A stretch of 46,096 nt of DNA, taken from the NCBI RefSeq assembly GCF_023507745.1, contig NZ_JALPZO010000122.1, positions 1-46,096 on the forward strand. The letters are read 5' to 3'. Every line of letters starts with the position of its first letter. The stretch's first letter is position 1. Below are positions 26,227 to 35,051 of the stretch, piece after piece. The translations under genes and the position numbers were made by a program. The notes below the pieces were generated by a model that made no database searches, had not been told where the DNA came from, and worked only from the letters and a program-made list of their open reading frames with translations. Source of the DNA: Vreelandella olivaria. Its GTDB lineage: Bacteria; Pseudomonadota; Gammaproteobacteria; Pseudomonadales; Halomonadaceae.

Positions 26227-26679
26227 ATGGCTTCATCAATTGGATTTCGAATTGCACGCTTGCCACATTTGTGGCGCTCAATTCTCGACCGGAGGCTCGC
26301 CCCGCTGGGGTTAACACAAACCAGATGGGTCACGCTCTACCATCTATGGAAACTTGGTGAGGGCAACCCCCAATGCGATCTCGCTCGGGCGATTGGTGTC
26401 GAGGCTCCTTCGTTAGTACGCACTCTTGGGCAGCTTGAGGAGCAGGGCCTGGTAGAACGCAGGGCCTGCGATAATGACCGTCGCAGTAAACGCATTTATC
26501 TGACACCTGCCGCCATGCCGCTGCTTGAACAAATTGATAATATCGTTCAGCAGGCCCGCAAAGAGATACTGGAAGGACTAAGTGAACATGACCTTCAGCA
26601 ACTTGATCAGTGGCTTTCGTTGATCGAAACCAACGGTTTAGCCATCCAGGCGCGGGATCAGGACAACCCCGGTATGTGA
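26227..26679 (+). CDS. slyA: SlyA-type MarR-family regulator
   Basis: From ATG 26227 the product is 150 residues and aligns with E. coli SlyA from its first residues (MASSIGFRIARLPHLWRSIL versus [20 protein letters not shown]). The winged-helix core is 'LGLTQTRWVTLYHLWKL', DLARAIGVEAPSLVRTLGQL, EEQGLVERRACDNDRRSKRI, with the typical SlyA DRRxKRI wing. Longer starts at 26164 and 26185 are open, but none of the three has a good ribosome binding site, so the start rests on homology. SlyA proteins counteract H-NS-type silencing and respond to small aromatic ligands (family knowledge). Confidence 0.88.
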   Translation: MASSIGFRIARLPHLWRSILDRRLAPLGLTQTRWVTLYHLWKLGEGNPQCDLARAIGVEAPSLVRTLGQLEEQGLVERRACDNDRRSKRIYLTPAAMPLLEQIDNIVQQARKEILEGLSEHDLQQLDQWLSLIETNGLAIQARDQDNPGM

Positions 26680-26684
26680 CACTG

Positions 26685-27224
26685 TTAACTGCGTCTCGCC
26701 ATATTAGGTAGAGACATCGGCTTGCCAACTGGCTGGTCAGATAAACCGCTGAGCGCTCCTTTTAGTTGCTGAAAGTCACCCAGGTAAGTGGTAAAGCGCT
26801 CGGCGGTTTGTGATTCCCACCACCATAGTGTTAACGAGTAGGGAGTGGATTCAATCACCACCGCATCTTGCGGCAGGCGCTCCAAAAGTGCCTTGAAAGG
26901 AGCCGTTGCTTCCCTGGGCAACGGTCGTAAAGGTGCAATACGCCACCGCCATCCTGCATGGTAGGGTTCCAGTGCCGCGCTGGCATTTCCTTCCCTCAAC
27001 AGCACGAACGTTGGGCCTGGCGCTTCCTGGGGATAGTTCCAACGATAAGCAGGCATGGTGCCGCGAAAATTATGCAACGGTGGTTTTTCCATTTTAACGG
27101 TAACCCCTTGTTTTCGTGCACTCTCACGCAGGGACATATGGCGCTTTTGTTGAGGGCTTGGCTTGAGCCACATCACCGGTGCAATAACAAACATTAAAAT
27201 AAAAACAATAATTAACCATTCCAT
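26685..27224 (-). CDS. membrane-anchored protein of unknown function
   Basis: The 179-residue product starts with a hydrophobic helix (MEWLIIVFILMFVIAPVMWL, about 2-20), followed by a basic stretch KPSPQQKRHMSLRESARKQG, so an N-in anchor with a cytosolic domain is probable. The soluble part has 'MPAYRWNYPQEAPGPTFVLLR', a Trp-rich YHAGWRWRI segment and YSLTLWWWESQTAERF. The layout loosely recalls YajC-type anchors, but the sequence is not YajC. It ends 5 bp from the convergent slyA-like gene and starts in a gap shared with the divergent uspA-type gene. Conserved in related genera in my recollection, but without known function. Confidence 0.75.
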   Translation of the reverse strand: MEWLIIVFILMFVIAPVMWLKPSPQQKRHMSLRESARKQGVTVKMEKPPLHNFRGTMPAYRWNYPQEAPGPTFVLLREGNASAALEPYHAGWRWRIAPLRPLPREATAPFKALLERLPQDAVVIESTPYSLTLWWWESQTAERFTTYLGDFQQLKGALSGLSDQPVGKPMSLPNMARRS

Positions 27225-27255
27225 CGTGATGGCACCCTATTTCGGACAAACCTCG

Positions 27256-27347
27256 TTAACAACCTGAAGAAACCATGATATAGATCGTTGTTAAGATTAC
27301 GCGTGCAGCCTAAAGTAAAAGTCATCTAACAAAGTTTTTCTTTGTTA
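27256..27347. promoter_or_regulatory. two inverted pairs of a TAACAA motif upstream of the universal stress gene
   Basis: TTAACAAC (27256-27263) and GTTGTTAA (27287-27294) form one inverted pair. TAACAAAG (27327-27334) and CTTTGTTA (27340-27347) form a second, with a 5-nt T loop. The second pair lies just before the ribosome binding site at 27357. The shared TAACAA core in four copies suggests binding sites for one factor. The second pair could alternatively be a leader hairpin. Confidence 0.4.
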
Positions 27348-27370
27348 ATTATCGCTAAGGAGATAAGGCC

Positions 27371-27823
27371 ATGAGCTATCACCATATTCTGGTAGCCGTT
27401 GACTTAACCAAAGACTCACATAAGATTCTGGAACGTGCTATCGCAGTTGCAGAACGTAACGACAGCGCCAAAATCTCTATTATGCATACCCTTGAGCCAC
27501 TAGGATTCGCTTACGGCGGCGATATCCCTATGGATCTCACCAGCATCCAGGATCAGCTGGATGACCACGCTAAAAAACGCCTTGCCGAAATTGCGGCTCC
27601 CCATGTCCCAGAAGCCGACCAGCATGTTGTAGTAGGCATGCCGGATACTGAAATCCATCGGTTTGCAGATGAGCACAACGTTGATCTCATCGTTGTCGGC
27701 TCCCATGGACGGCATGGCTTTGCGCTTCTGCTTGGCTCTACATCGACTGGCGTGCTCCATGGTGCACAGTGCGATGTTCTGGCAGTCCGCGTTGGTAAGA
27801 AAGGCGAAAAAAGCGACGAGTGA
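27371..27823 (+). CDS. universal stress protein (UspA family)
   Basis: The 150-residue product is a single USP domain. It starts MSYHHILVAVDLTKDSHKIL and ends with the ATP-binding-type pattern 'VDLIVVGSHGRHGFALLLGS' then TSTGVLHGAQCDVLAVRV, fitting G-2x-G-9x-G(S/T). This places it with ATP-binding USPs rather than with E. coli UspA itself, which lacks the motif. CTAAGGAGATAAGG precedes the ATG. Expression is presumably stress-controlled; a repeated TAACAA motif lies in its promoter region. It is cytosolic and probably dimeric. Confidence 0.93.
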   Translation: MSYHHILVAVDLTKDSHKILERAIAVAERNDSAKISIMHTLEPLGFAYGGDIPMDLTSIQDQLDDHAKKRLAEIAAPHVPEADQHVVVGMPDTEIHRFADEHNVDLIVVGSHGRHGFALLLGSTSTGVLHGAQCDVLAVRVGKKGEKSDE

Positions 27824-27868
27824 TTCGGCTCCCTGTCGTTCGTTACTACACCCACGTTCGTTACACCC

Positions 27869-27894
27869 CAAGGGCGTCCATGCGGACGCCCTTG
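27869..27894. terminator. terminator-like hairpin between the USP gene and uup
   Basis: CAAGGGCGTCC (27869-27879) pairs perfectly with GGACGCCCTTG (27884-27894) around ATGC. The U-tract is poor on both sides, but the 11-bp stem between two convergent genes suggests shared termination. Confidence 0.6.
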
Positions 27895-27906
27895 CCTTAC
27901 CCGGTG

Positions 27907-29826
27907 CTACTCACCATTTGCCATTGCTTCCAATTCCATCCAACGCTCCATTGCTTCGTCCAGCGTCTTTTGAACCTTTTCCAACGCTTGCAACCTGGAA
28001 GTGACAACACCGGCCTCCTGCTGGTAAAACGCGGGGTCACCCATCTCTTGCTCTAACGTTTCAACTTCACTTTCCAGCCGCTCAATCTCAGCAGGCAGTG
28101 CATCCAATTCCCGCTGCAGTTTATACGAAAGCTTAACAGCTTTTTTAGTGGGTTCGGCAGGAGCGCTTTCCGGAGATTTTTCCGCAGGAGCACTGGTTGG
28201 CTCAGTTTGCTGGCGTGCGGCACCTTCCCATGGTGCAGGCGGTAGTTTACCACCCTGGCGAATCCAGTCAGTATAGCCCCCAACGTACTCACGCACACAG
28301 CCTTGCCCTTCAAACGCCAGCATGCTGGTGACCACGTTATCCATAAAGGTCCGGTCGTGGGAGACCAGCAGCAAAGTGCCGTCAAAGTCCAGCAACAACT
28401 CTTCAAGCAGCTCCAGGGTTTCCATGTCCAGGTCGTTGGTTGGCTCATCCAGCACCAGCACATTAGCAGGTTGCGTAAATAGCTTGGCTAACAACAAGCG
28501 GTTCGATTCGCCCCCTGAGAGTGCCTTCACCGGCTGGCGGACACGATCCGGTGTGAACAGAAAGTCTTGAAGATAGCTCATAACATGGCGGTCTCTGCCA
28601 CCAACGCTTACACGGTCACTGCCCTGTGCCACGTTGTCATAGACCGTTTTTTCTGGTTCCAGCCCGGCTCGCAGTTGGTCGAAGTAAGCCACTTTCAAGT
28701 TGGTGCCCAACTGAACACTGCCTTCTGTCGGCGTCAGTTCACCCAACAGAATTTTCAGCAGTGTTGTTTTACCCGCCCCGTTACGACCCAGGAAACCAAT
28801 GCGGTCACCGCGCATTACTTCAAGATTGACATTGCGCAGAATCACCTCATCACCAAAGCGCTGGGTCACTCCTTTTAGCTCGACCACCCGCTTACCGGTT
28901 CGTTCGCCGCTATCCACCGTCAGATTAGCGGTGCCTTGGCGCTCACGCCGCTGGCTGCGCTCGTTGCGCATCGCTTCCAAAGCACGCACCCGGCCTTCAT
29001 TACGGGTACGTCGTGCTTTAATACCCTGGCGTATCCAGGTTTCTTCCTGGGCGAGCTTTTTATCAAATTCCGCGTTTTCCCGCGCTTCCACTTCCAACTC
29101 ATGCTGCTTACGGGCCTGGTACTCGGCATAGTTACCGGGGTAACGGCCAAGCTTGCCCCGGTCAAGCTCAAGGATGTTGGTGGCCAGCTTCGACAGGAAC
29201 GCCCGGTCGTGAGTAATCAGCAGCACCGCGCCATTAAACGCCAGAAGCTGCTCTTCCAACCATGCGATCGTGTCCAGATCCAAATGGTTGGTCGGCTCAT
29301 CAAGAAGCAGCAAATCAGGCTTAGAGACCAGCGCCCGTGCCAGCGCAACACGGCGACGCCAGCCACCTGAAAGCGAGCTCATTTCAGTCTCAGGCGGCAA
29401 TCCCAAACGGGTCAGCACAACGTCAATCCGTTGGTGAAACGACCAGCCATCAATAGCTTCGATACGGGTCTGCAACGTCGCCATACACTGCATATTGGGG
29501 TTGGGGTCGTTGATTAAGTGCTGATACTCAGAAAGTAACTCTCCTGCCTCTGGTAATCCCTGCGCGACCATATCAAAAATGGTCATCCCTGAGGATTCGG
29601 GTAGTTCCTGAGCTAACACGCCGATTTTTAAGCCTGGAGCACGCCAAATCGAACCATCGTCGGCTTGTATGTCGCCTGCCACCAGCTTTAGCAGGGTCGA
29701 TTTACCGGTGCCGTTGCGCCCGACCAGCGCCAGCCGTTCGCCTTTTTCAACCGTGAGGTCGGCGCGGTTCAGCAGTACTTGGGTGCCGTAGGCGAGTTGC
29801 AACTGTTCGAGTCGTAACAAGGTCAC
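27907..29826 (-). CDS. uup: Uup, ABC-F family ATPase
   Basis: The 639-residue product starts with GTG at 29826 behind GGAGG. Two ABC domains occur without membrane segments. The first has Walker A GRNGTGKST (36-44), signature SLSGGWRRRVALARAL near 153-168 and 'LLLLDEPTNHLDLDTIAWLE'. The second has GRNGAGKTT near 350, 'LSGGESNRLLLAKL' and VLVLDEPTNDLDMETLELLE. A charged linker lies between them (about 240-310). The C-terminal coiled coil (about 560-637, KLQRELDALPAEIERLESEV) is characteristic of Uup, which acts on ribosomes and suppresses precise transposon excision in E. coli. Confidence 0.94.
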   Translation of the reverse strand: MTLLRLEQLQLAYGTQVLLNRADLTVEKGERLALVGRNGTGKSTLLKLVAGDIQADDGSIWRAPGLKIGVLAQELPESSGMTIFDMVAQGLPEAGELLSEYQHLINDPNPNMQCMATLQTRIEAIDGWSFHQRIDVVLTRLGLPPETEMSSLSGGWRRRVALARALVSKPDLLLLDEPTNHLDLDTIAWLEEQLLAFNGAVLLITHDRAFLSKLATNILELDRGKLGRYPGNYAEYQARKQHELEVEARENAEFDKKLAQEETWIRQGIKARRTRNEGRVRALEAMRNERSQRRERQGTANLTVDSGERTGKRVVELKGVTQRFGDEVILRNVNLEVMRGDRIGFLGRNGAGKTTLLKILLGELTPTEGSVQLGTNLKVAYFDQLRAGLEPEKTVYDNVAQGSDRVSVGGRDRHVMSYLQDFLFTPDRVRQPVKALSGGESNRLLLAKLFTQPANVLVLDEPTNDLDMETLELLEELLLDFDGTLLLVSHDRTFMDNVVTSMLAFEGQGCVREYVGGYTDWIRQGGKLPPAPWEGAARQQTEPTSAPAEKSPESAPAEPTKKAVKLSYKLQRELDALPAEIERLESEVETLEQEMGDPAFYQQEAGVVTSRLQALEKVQKTLDEAMERWMELEAMANGE

Positions 29827-29970
29827 GCAGTATCCTCCTTCGTCGTGAGGCGCACAGTGTAACGCATGGACTGCCGTAGAGGGGGAACCTTGTAGAGGCC
29901 AACCTCACTTCGTGCTAACGTCATCAGATAATTCAACAACAATACACGACGTCTTTCGGGTAGGTGCTCT

Positions 29971-30984
29971 GTGAGCGTGACTGTTTCGATGCACTTCGTT
30001 AAGGAACTATTTTGCGGATTACCGGGCACCTCGCCGTCACATATCCGCTATCTGGAACTGGCGGGGATTTCACCCTTTTTGCTGAGTGCTCCCAATGGCC
30101 GGGTGACAGTTGAGCAGTTTGCCGAACTCTACCGCCTGATAGCACAAGACTTAGACGATGAGACACCGCGCTTTTTTTCCCGACCGTTGCGCTGCGGTAC
30201 GTTAAAACTGCTCTGTTTGAGTTTGCTGGAAGCCCCCACTCTACATATCGCCCTACACCGCTATACACAGTTCTTCCGTATTCTGTTGGATGATTTTGGC
30301 TACACGTTTTCCATTAACAATGGCTTGGCTCGTATGGCACTTGTCGAACATGCATCATTACAAGGTAGCCGGGTACTGATCCATGAGTTGATGTTAAAAC
30401 TATTTCACGGCATAGCTTCATGGATGATTGCGCGCAAAATTCCTCCACTGCTGATGGAGTGCAGCTATGCGCCGCCGCCATACAACGCCGATTATCTATA
30501 TTTCCACCCTGGTAAAGTACGTTTCAACCAACCTCAAACGGCGATGTCATTTGACCCATCACTCTTGAAGCATCCTATCCGTCAAACCAAACAACACCTG
30601 AGTGCATTTTTGCAACGGGCCCCCGCCGACTGGTTTTATGTCTCTTTTGAAGAGCAGTTGCTATCCCATCGAGTACGCGAGCACTTAAAGCGACATTTGC
30701 CGGCATCAGGAACAGTGGCTCATGTGGCAGACGCCATGCATATGTCCGTACGCACATTATCCCGGCGGCTACATCAGGAAGGCACGCACTTTCAAGCCGT
30801 AAAGGATGAGTTTCGGCGCGATTATGCTGTTCAGGCATTAACCCACGGTTCACGGCCATTAACCATGATTGCCGACACACTGGGCTTTGAAGATTTGGCC
30901 TGTTTCAGCCGGGCCTTTAAGCAGTGGACAGGAAACTCACCCGCCGCATACCGCAAAGCACGGACGACGGGCATACAACGCTAA
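29971..30984 (+). CDS. AraC-family regulator (OruR/ArgR-like N-terminal domain)
   Basis: The 337-residue product starts with GTG at 29971 behind GGTAGGTG. The N-terminal 'arabinose-binding type' domain (about 20-205) shows SHIRYLELAGISPFLLS, VTVEQFAELYRLIAQDLDDE and 'YTQFFRILLDDFGYTFSIN', as in the PF12625 group. The C-terminal HTH pair is at about 235-330 (MHMSVRTLSRRLHQEGTHFQ, 'LGFEDLACFSRAFKQWTGNSP'). It ends 3 bp from the end of the convergent acyl-CoA synthetase gene. It is the likely regulator of the 30988-37880 operon, whose relatives in this group often control fatty acid or amine use (inference). Confidence 0.88.
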   Translation: MSVTVSMHFVKELFCGLPGTSPSHIRYLELAGISPFLLSAPNGRVTVEQFAELYRLIAQDLDDETPRFFSRPLRCGTLKLLCLSLLEAPTLHIALHRYTQFFRILLDDFGYTFSINNGLARMALVEHASLQGSRVLIHELMLKLFHGIASWMIARKIPPLLMECSYAPPPYNADYLYFHPGKVRFNQPQTAMSFDPSLLKHPIRQTKQHLSAFLQRAPADWFYVSFEEQLLSHRVREHLKRHLPASGTVAHVADAMHMSVRTLSRRLHQEGTHFQAVKDEFRRDYAVQALTHGSRPLTMIADTLGFEDLACFSRAFKQWTGNSPAAYRKARTTGIQR

Positions 30985-30987
30985 CGG

Positions 30988-32640
30988 TTAGATTTCCGTC
31001 CGGATGCGCTTTTTATCCAATTTGCCAACACTGGTTTTGGGAATTTCATCAACCATCCGGATAAGCGAGGGAATACCCCATCGATTAATACGTCCTTGCA
31101 CAACAAACTGCTCCATAAACTCTTGGACAGTGTCAGCCGTAGGCGGATTGTTTGGATCCTCGGGCACCACCAACGCTGCTGGCCGCTCCCCCCACTTCTC
31201 ATCCGCCACACCGATTACCGCCACCTCAGCGACCCCTGGGCATTGGCTGATATAGCTTTCCAACTCCAGCGAGGAGAGCCACTCACCTCCGGTTTTGATG
31301 ACATCTTTGATTCGATCGCTAATAGCCAGAAAACCATGTTCATCCAATGAGCCTACATCACCGGTATGTAGCCACCCCTCACGCCATAACGCTTCACTGC
31401 GCTGCTCTTCTTTGTAATAGGCTTGTGTTAGCCAGGGAGCCTGAGCGCGCACTTCACCAATGCTTTTACCATCATGTGGCAATGGCTGGCCATCGGTATC
31501 CACTACTTGCAATTTTACCAACGGCACAGGCAATCCGGCCTTGCATCGCCATGGTAGCTGCGTTTCAAAATCCGCCTCAGCGATAGCCTGTGGCAGAATA
31601 TCAGCCGTGAGCAGCGGACAGGTTTCCGACATGCCATACGCGCTGCGCGTATCAATACCCAGCGCCCATGCCCGACTTGCCAGCGCCTGGGTGAGAGCAC
31701 TGCCACCTACCAACACCTTCCAACCGCTTAAATCGACTTTTCTGGAGGCGATCGCGTCAGCGCTGACCACCATATTTAACAACGTGGGCACACAGTGGGA
31801 AAAATCGACCTTCTCATCGACCAGTAGCTTAACCAGCATCTCGGGTTCATAGCGGCCAGGGTACACTTGAGTCGCTCCCAATAACGTAGCCGTGTAAGGC
31901 ACTCCCCAGGCATGAACATGAAACATCGGCGTGATCGGCATATACACTTTGTCGCGATTGAGCAATGCAAAGCCAGGTGCCTGAAACGTACTGGCCTCGC
32001 CTAAGGTGTGCAGCACAAGTTGGCGATGGGTAAAAAATACACCTTTCGGATTACCGGTTGTACCCGTCGTGTAAAACAGCGTTGCCACCGCGTTTTCGTC
32101 GAAAGTAGGGAAAGCATAGTGAATGGGCTGCTCCCCTAATAGCGCCTCATACTCCCCTACTATTGGTAGCGAGGTATTGAACCGATTGGTGGCCTCCTGG
32201 CAAAGAATATAGCCGCGAATATTCGGCAACTGGCTGGCTAGCGGCTCCAATAGCGGAACGAAATCTTCATGCACCAGCACAAATACATCTTCAGCATGCT
32301 CCATGGTGTACAGAATTTGCTCAGGGGCCAGGCGTACGTTCACCGTATGGAGAACGGCACCCAACATCGGAATGGCAAAGAAGCACTCTAAATAACGGTG
32401 GCTGTCCCAATCCAACACCGCCACTACATCGCCAGCCTGCACCCCTTGCGCTGTCAGGGTATGAGCCAGTTGGTGTACGCGTTCGCGAAAACGGTGGTAG
32501 TCATGCCTGCACTGGTCACGATAAACAATCTGATTATTGCCTGCCATGCGTATACCAGAATCCAACAAATCGCCAATAAGCAGCGGAGGATTGGTGGCCG
32601 AGGGGGTTGAAGGTAAGATTTTTGGCGTTATCGTCGACAT
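30988..32640 (-). CDS. acyl-CoA synthetase, AlkK-like (second ligase of the operon)
   Basis: The 550-residue product is an AMP-forming ligase that activates a carboxylic acid to its CoA thioester. It has the P-loop TLFYTTGTTGNPKGVFFTH near 188-206, 'GMSETCPLL' near 336-344, the adenylate motif WLHTGDVGSLDEHGFLAISD near 420-440 with RIKDVIKTGGEW, and the catalytic Lys in TSVGKLDKKRIR at the end. The N-terminus (PLLIGDLLDSG... 'LDWDSHRYLECFFAIPMLGAVLH') resembles AlkK-type medium-chain ligases. AAAGGTG precedes the ATG. It is the last gene of the operon, 39 bp behind the thiolase. Substrate is unknown. Confidence 0.9.
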   Translation of the reverse strand: MSTITPKILPSTPSATNPPLLIGDLLDSGIRMAGNNQIVYRDQCRHDYHRFRERVHQLAHTLTAQGVQAGDVVAVLDWDSHRYLECFFAIPMLGAVLHTVNVRLAPEQILYTMEHAEDVFVLVHEDFVPLLEPLASQLPNIRGYILCQEATNRFNTSLPIVGEYEALLGEQPIHYAFPTFDENAVATLFYTTGTTGNPKGVFFTHRQLVLHTLGEASTFQAPGFALLNRDKVYMPITPMFHVHAWGVPYTATLLGATQVYPGRYEPEMLVKLLVDEKVDFSHCVPTLLNMVVSADAIASRKVDLSGWKVLVGGSALTQALASRAWALGIDTRSAYGMSETCPLLTADILPQAIAEADFETQLPWRCKAGLPVPLVKLQVVDTDGQPLPHDGKSIGEVRAQAPWLTQAYYKEEQRSEALWREGWLHTGDVGSLDEHGFLAISDRIKDVIKTGGEWLSSLELESYISQCPGVAEVAVIGVADEKWGERPAALVVPEDPNNPPTADTVQEFMEQFVVQGRINRWGIPSLIRMVDEIPKTSVGKLDKKRIRTEI

Positions 32641-32679
32641 AAATACACCTTTTCAATTGTTATTAGTAAAGCGACTCCA

Positions 32680-33867
32680 TTACGCGCGCTCAATTAGCAG
32701 CGCAATCCCTTGTCCTCCGCCAATACACAGCGTAATCAAGCCAAAGCGTCCTTGGATACGCTCTAATTCATACAAGGCTTTAAGGATCAGTATTGCTCCA
32801 GTGGCACCAACCGGATGGCCTAACGCCACCGCACCTCCGTTCGGGTTTAACTTTTCCAACGGAAAACCCAGCGTGTCTGCCACGGCCATCGCCTGGGCCG
32901 CGAAGGCCTCGTTCGATTCAATGACATCAATATCGTTCATATGAAGCCCTGCCTGCTGGAGGCAGCGCTTTACCGCCGGGATTGGCCCAAGCCCCATCAG
33001 TGAAGGGTCGACACCCGCTGTTGTGGCAACCCGTAGCCGTGCCCTGGCGGTTAATCCACGCTGCCTGGCCTCATCCTCATGGGCTAACACAAGTGTCGCT
33101 GCACCGTCATTAATACCGGAGGCATTGCCCGCCGTGACAACGCCCTCTTTCATGAACGCGGGCTTTAGGCATGCCAGGTCGCTAAGTTCAACTCCCTGAC
33201 GCACATGCTCATCGGTAGAGAAGACACTGGTCTGTTTTCCCTGAACCACATCGACCGGCACAATTTGCTCATCAAAACGCCCTTCTGCCATTGCTCTTGC
33301 CGCTTTGCGGTGGCTCTCCACGGCAAACTGGTCTAACTGTTCACGGCTTAAGCCATACTGCGTGGCAATATTTTCTGCCGTAATGCCCATATGCCCGCTA
33401 CCAAAGGGGTCACTTAATACCCCCAGGGTAAGGTCCTGAATATGGGTATTTCCCATGCGTATCCCGTTACGCGCCTGGGGCGGTAACAGATAGGCACCAC
33501 GAGACATGGACTCAGCCCCACCCGCCAATGCCAACCGGCTATCGCCCAAAGTGATTTGCTGGGCAGCAGATACTACTGCCTGTACGCCAGAGCCACATAA
33601 CCGGTTAACATTGAAAGCACCAGACTCCTTAGGTACTCCCGACGCTAACGCAATATGCCGGGCCAGATAGGCATCCTGTGGCCCTGTGGTAATGATGTGC
33701 CCGTAGACAGAGTGGTCGATATTGGTGGCAGAAAGTCCCGCTCGACGCAGTGCTTCTTTGGCCGTAATAGTCCCTAACTCATGGGGTGCCATGGATGAAA
33801 GCGATCCACCAAAACCACCTATAGCTGTCCGTGCACCGCCCACAATGACAACGCGATCCAATTGCAT
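32680..33867 (-). CDS. acetyl-CoA C-acetyltransferase / 3-ketoacyl-CoA thiolase
   Basis: The 395-residue product is a biosynthetic-type thiolase. Acyl-accepting Cys91 is in VNRLCGSGVQAV, the His blocks are ESNEAFAAQAMAV near 328-340 and 'GGAVALGHPVGATGA', and CIGGGQGIALLIER holds the second Cys. Length and motifs fit the BktB/PhaA group rather than FadA. TAAGGAG precedes the ATG. It sits between the acyl-CoA dehydrogenase and the second ligase, suggesting a final cleavage step releasing acetyl-CoA or propionyl-CoA. Confidence 0.93.
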   Translation of the reverse strand: MQLDRVVIVGGARTAIGGFGGSLSSMAPHELGTITAKEALRRAGLSATNIDHSVYGHIITTGPQDAYLARHIALASGVPKESGAFNVNRLCGSGVQAVVSAAQQITLGDSRLALAGGAESMSRGAYLLPPQARNGIRMGNTHIQDLTLGVLSDPFGSGHMGITAENIATQYGLSREQLDQFAVESHRKAARAMAEGRFDEQIVPVDVVQGKQTSVFSTDEHVRQGVELSDLACLKPAFMKEGVVTAGNASGINDGAATLVLAHEDEARQRGLTARARLRVATTAGVDPSLMGLGPIPAVKRCLQQAGLHMNDIDVIESNEAFAAQAMAVADTLGFPLEKLNPNGGAVALGHPVGATGAILILKALYELERIQGRFGLITLCIGGGQGIALLIERA

Positions 33868-33906
33868 GTTATCTCCTTAGTGATGGCACAAAGCTGAAAC
33901 AGGTCG

Positions 33907-35049
33907 TTACACCACTTTGCCTAACAGCGAACGTGCAACGACTTCTTTCATAATTTCAGAGCTTCCTGCGTAGATGGTTTGAACGCGGGCATCTAAATAG
34001 AACCTGGAAATAGGGTATTCGTGGGTATAGCCATATCCGCCAAACAACTGCAAACAGCGGTCAACAGCGCGACACTGCAGTTCACTAAGCTGTAATTTTA
34101 GAATGGCGGCATCGGTGCTGCTCATTGAGCCGTGGCGATACCTGTTTACGCACTGGTCAAAGTATGCTCGCGCCACATCCAGTTGTGCTTTGATTTCCGC
34201 CAGGGTAAAGCGGGTATTTTGAAAATCAGCGACGCGCTGACCAAATGCGTGGCGCTGGGCAACATAGTCAAGGGTTAAGGCCAGCGCACCCTCCACCGCG
34301 CCAAGTGCCTGGGCACCAACTCCTAAACGTTCTCGGGGCAGCTCCTGCATCAGGTAATTAAAGCCCGCACCTTGTTCACCCAATAGCGCGTCTTGCGGCA
34401 AGAGAAGCTGGTCAAACAGCAGCTCTGCTGTGTCACTGGCATGTTGCCCAATCTTTCTGATGGGCTTGCCGCGCGAAAACCCAGGCAGTGAAGTATCGAC
34501 CAAAAAGAGTGATACGCCTTTGGCACCTGCTTGCGGTTCAGTTTTTGCACATACAATCACTAGATCGGCCAATTGACCATTGGTAATAAACAGCTTGCTG
34601 CCGTTAAGTACCCACCCCTGCGAAGTTTTGGTGGCACGGGTTTTCATCGCAGCCAAATCACTGCCAGCATGTGATTCACTCATGGCGATGGCCCCCAGGC
34701 ACTCGCCCCGTGCCATGGCAGGCAACCAGGTCTTGCACTGTGCATCTGTCCCTATACGCTGAATATAGGGCATTACAATATTGGCGTGGATATTGTAGGC
34801 GCTGGCAAGCCCCCCAAACCCTTGCCGAGAGATCTCCTCAATCGCTAACTGGGTAATGGCGATATCACCACCAGCACCACCATAGATTTCATCTACATCG
34901 ACCCCTAATAAACCAGCGGCTCCCAGGGTTTTCCATAGGGAGCGCGGAATTTCACCTGCGTTTTCCCATTGCGGATAAAAAGGCGCTACTTCCTGCGACA
35001 GGCAGCGGGAGATCATGGCGTGAAATAGCGCACTTGTTGGCTCATCCAT
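33907..35049 (-). CDS. acyl-CoA dehydrogenase, LCAD/IVD-like active site
   Basis: From ATG 35049 the product is 380 residues; AAGGGG lies five bases upstream, while a GTG at 35055 is too close to it. FAD and substrate blocks are GAIAMSESHAGSDLAAM near 119-135 and KLFITNGQLADL. The usual SCAD/MCAD catalytic Glu in 'IYEGT' is absent: this protein has IYAGSSEIMKE. Instead Glu240 lies in YLMQELPRERLGVG, where long-chain and isovaleryl-CoA dehydrogenases carry their base. A long-chain or branched substrate is therefore favoured. It starts 2 bp after the first ligase gene. Confidence 0.92.
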   Translation of the reverse strand: MDEPTSALFHAMISRCLSQEVAPFYPQWENAGEIPRSLWKTLGAAGLLGVDVDEIYGGAGGDIAITQLAIEEISRQGFGGLASAYNIHANIVMPYIQRIGTDAQCKTWLPAMARGECLGAIAMSESHAGSDLAAMKTRATKTSQGWVLNGSKLFITNGQLADLVIVCAKTEPQAGAKGVSLFLVDTSLPGFSRGKPIRKIGQHASDTAELLFDQLLLPQDALLGEQGAGFNYLMQELPRERLGVGAQALGAVEGALALTLDYVAQRHAFGQRVADFQNTRFTLAEIKAQLDVARAYFDQCVNRYRHGSMSSTDAAILKLQLSELQCRAVDRCLQLFGGYGYTHEYPISRFYLDARVQTIYAGSSEIMKEVVARSLLGKVV

Positions 35050-35051
35050 AA

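Noticed and set aside
29823..30029. 68-codon minus-strand ORF upstream of uup
   Set aside because: It overlaps the uup start by 4 bp and lies partly antisense to the AraC-type gene; no ribosome binding site and no recognisable sequence.
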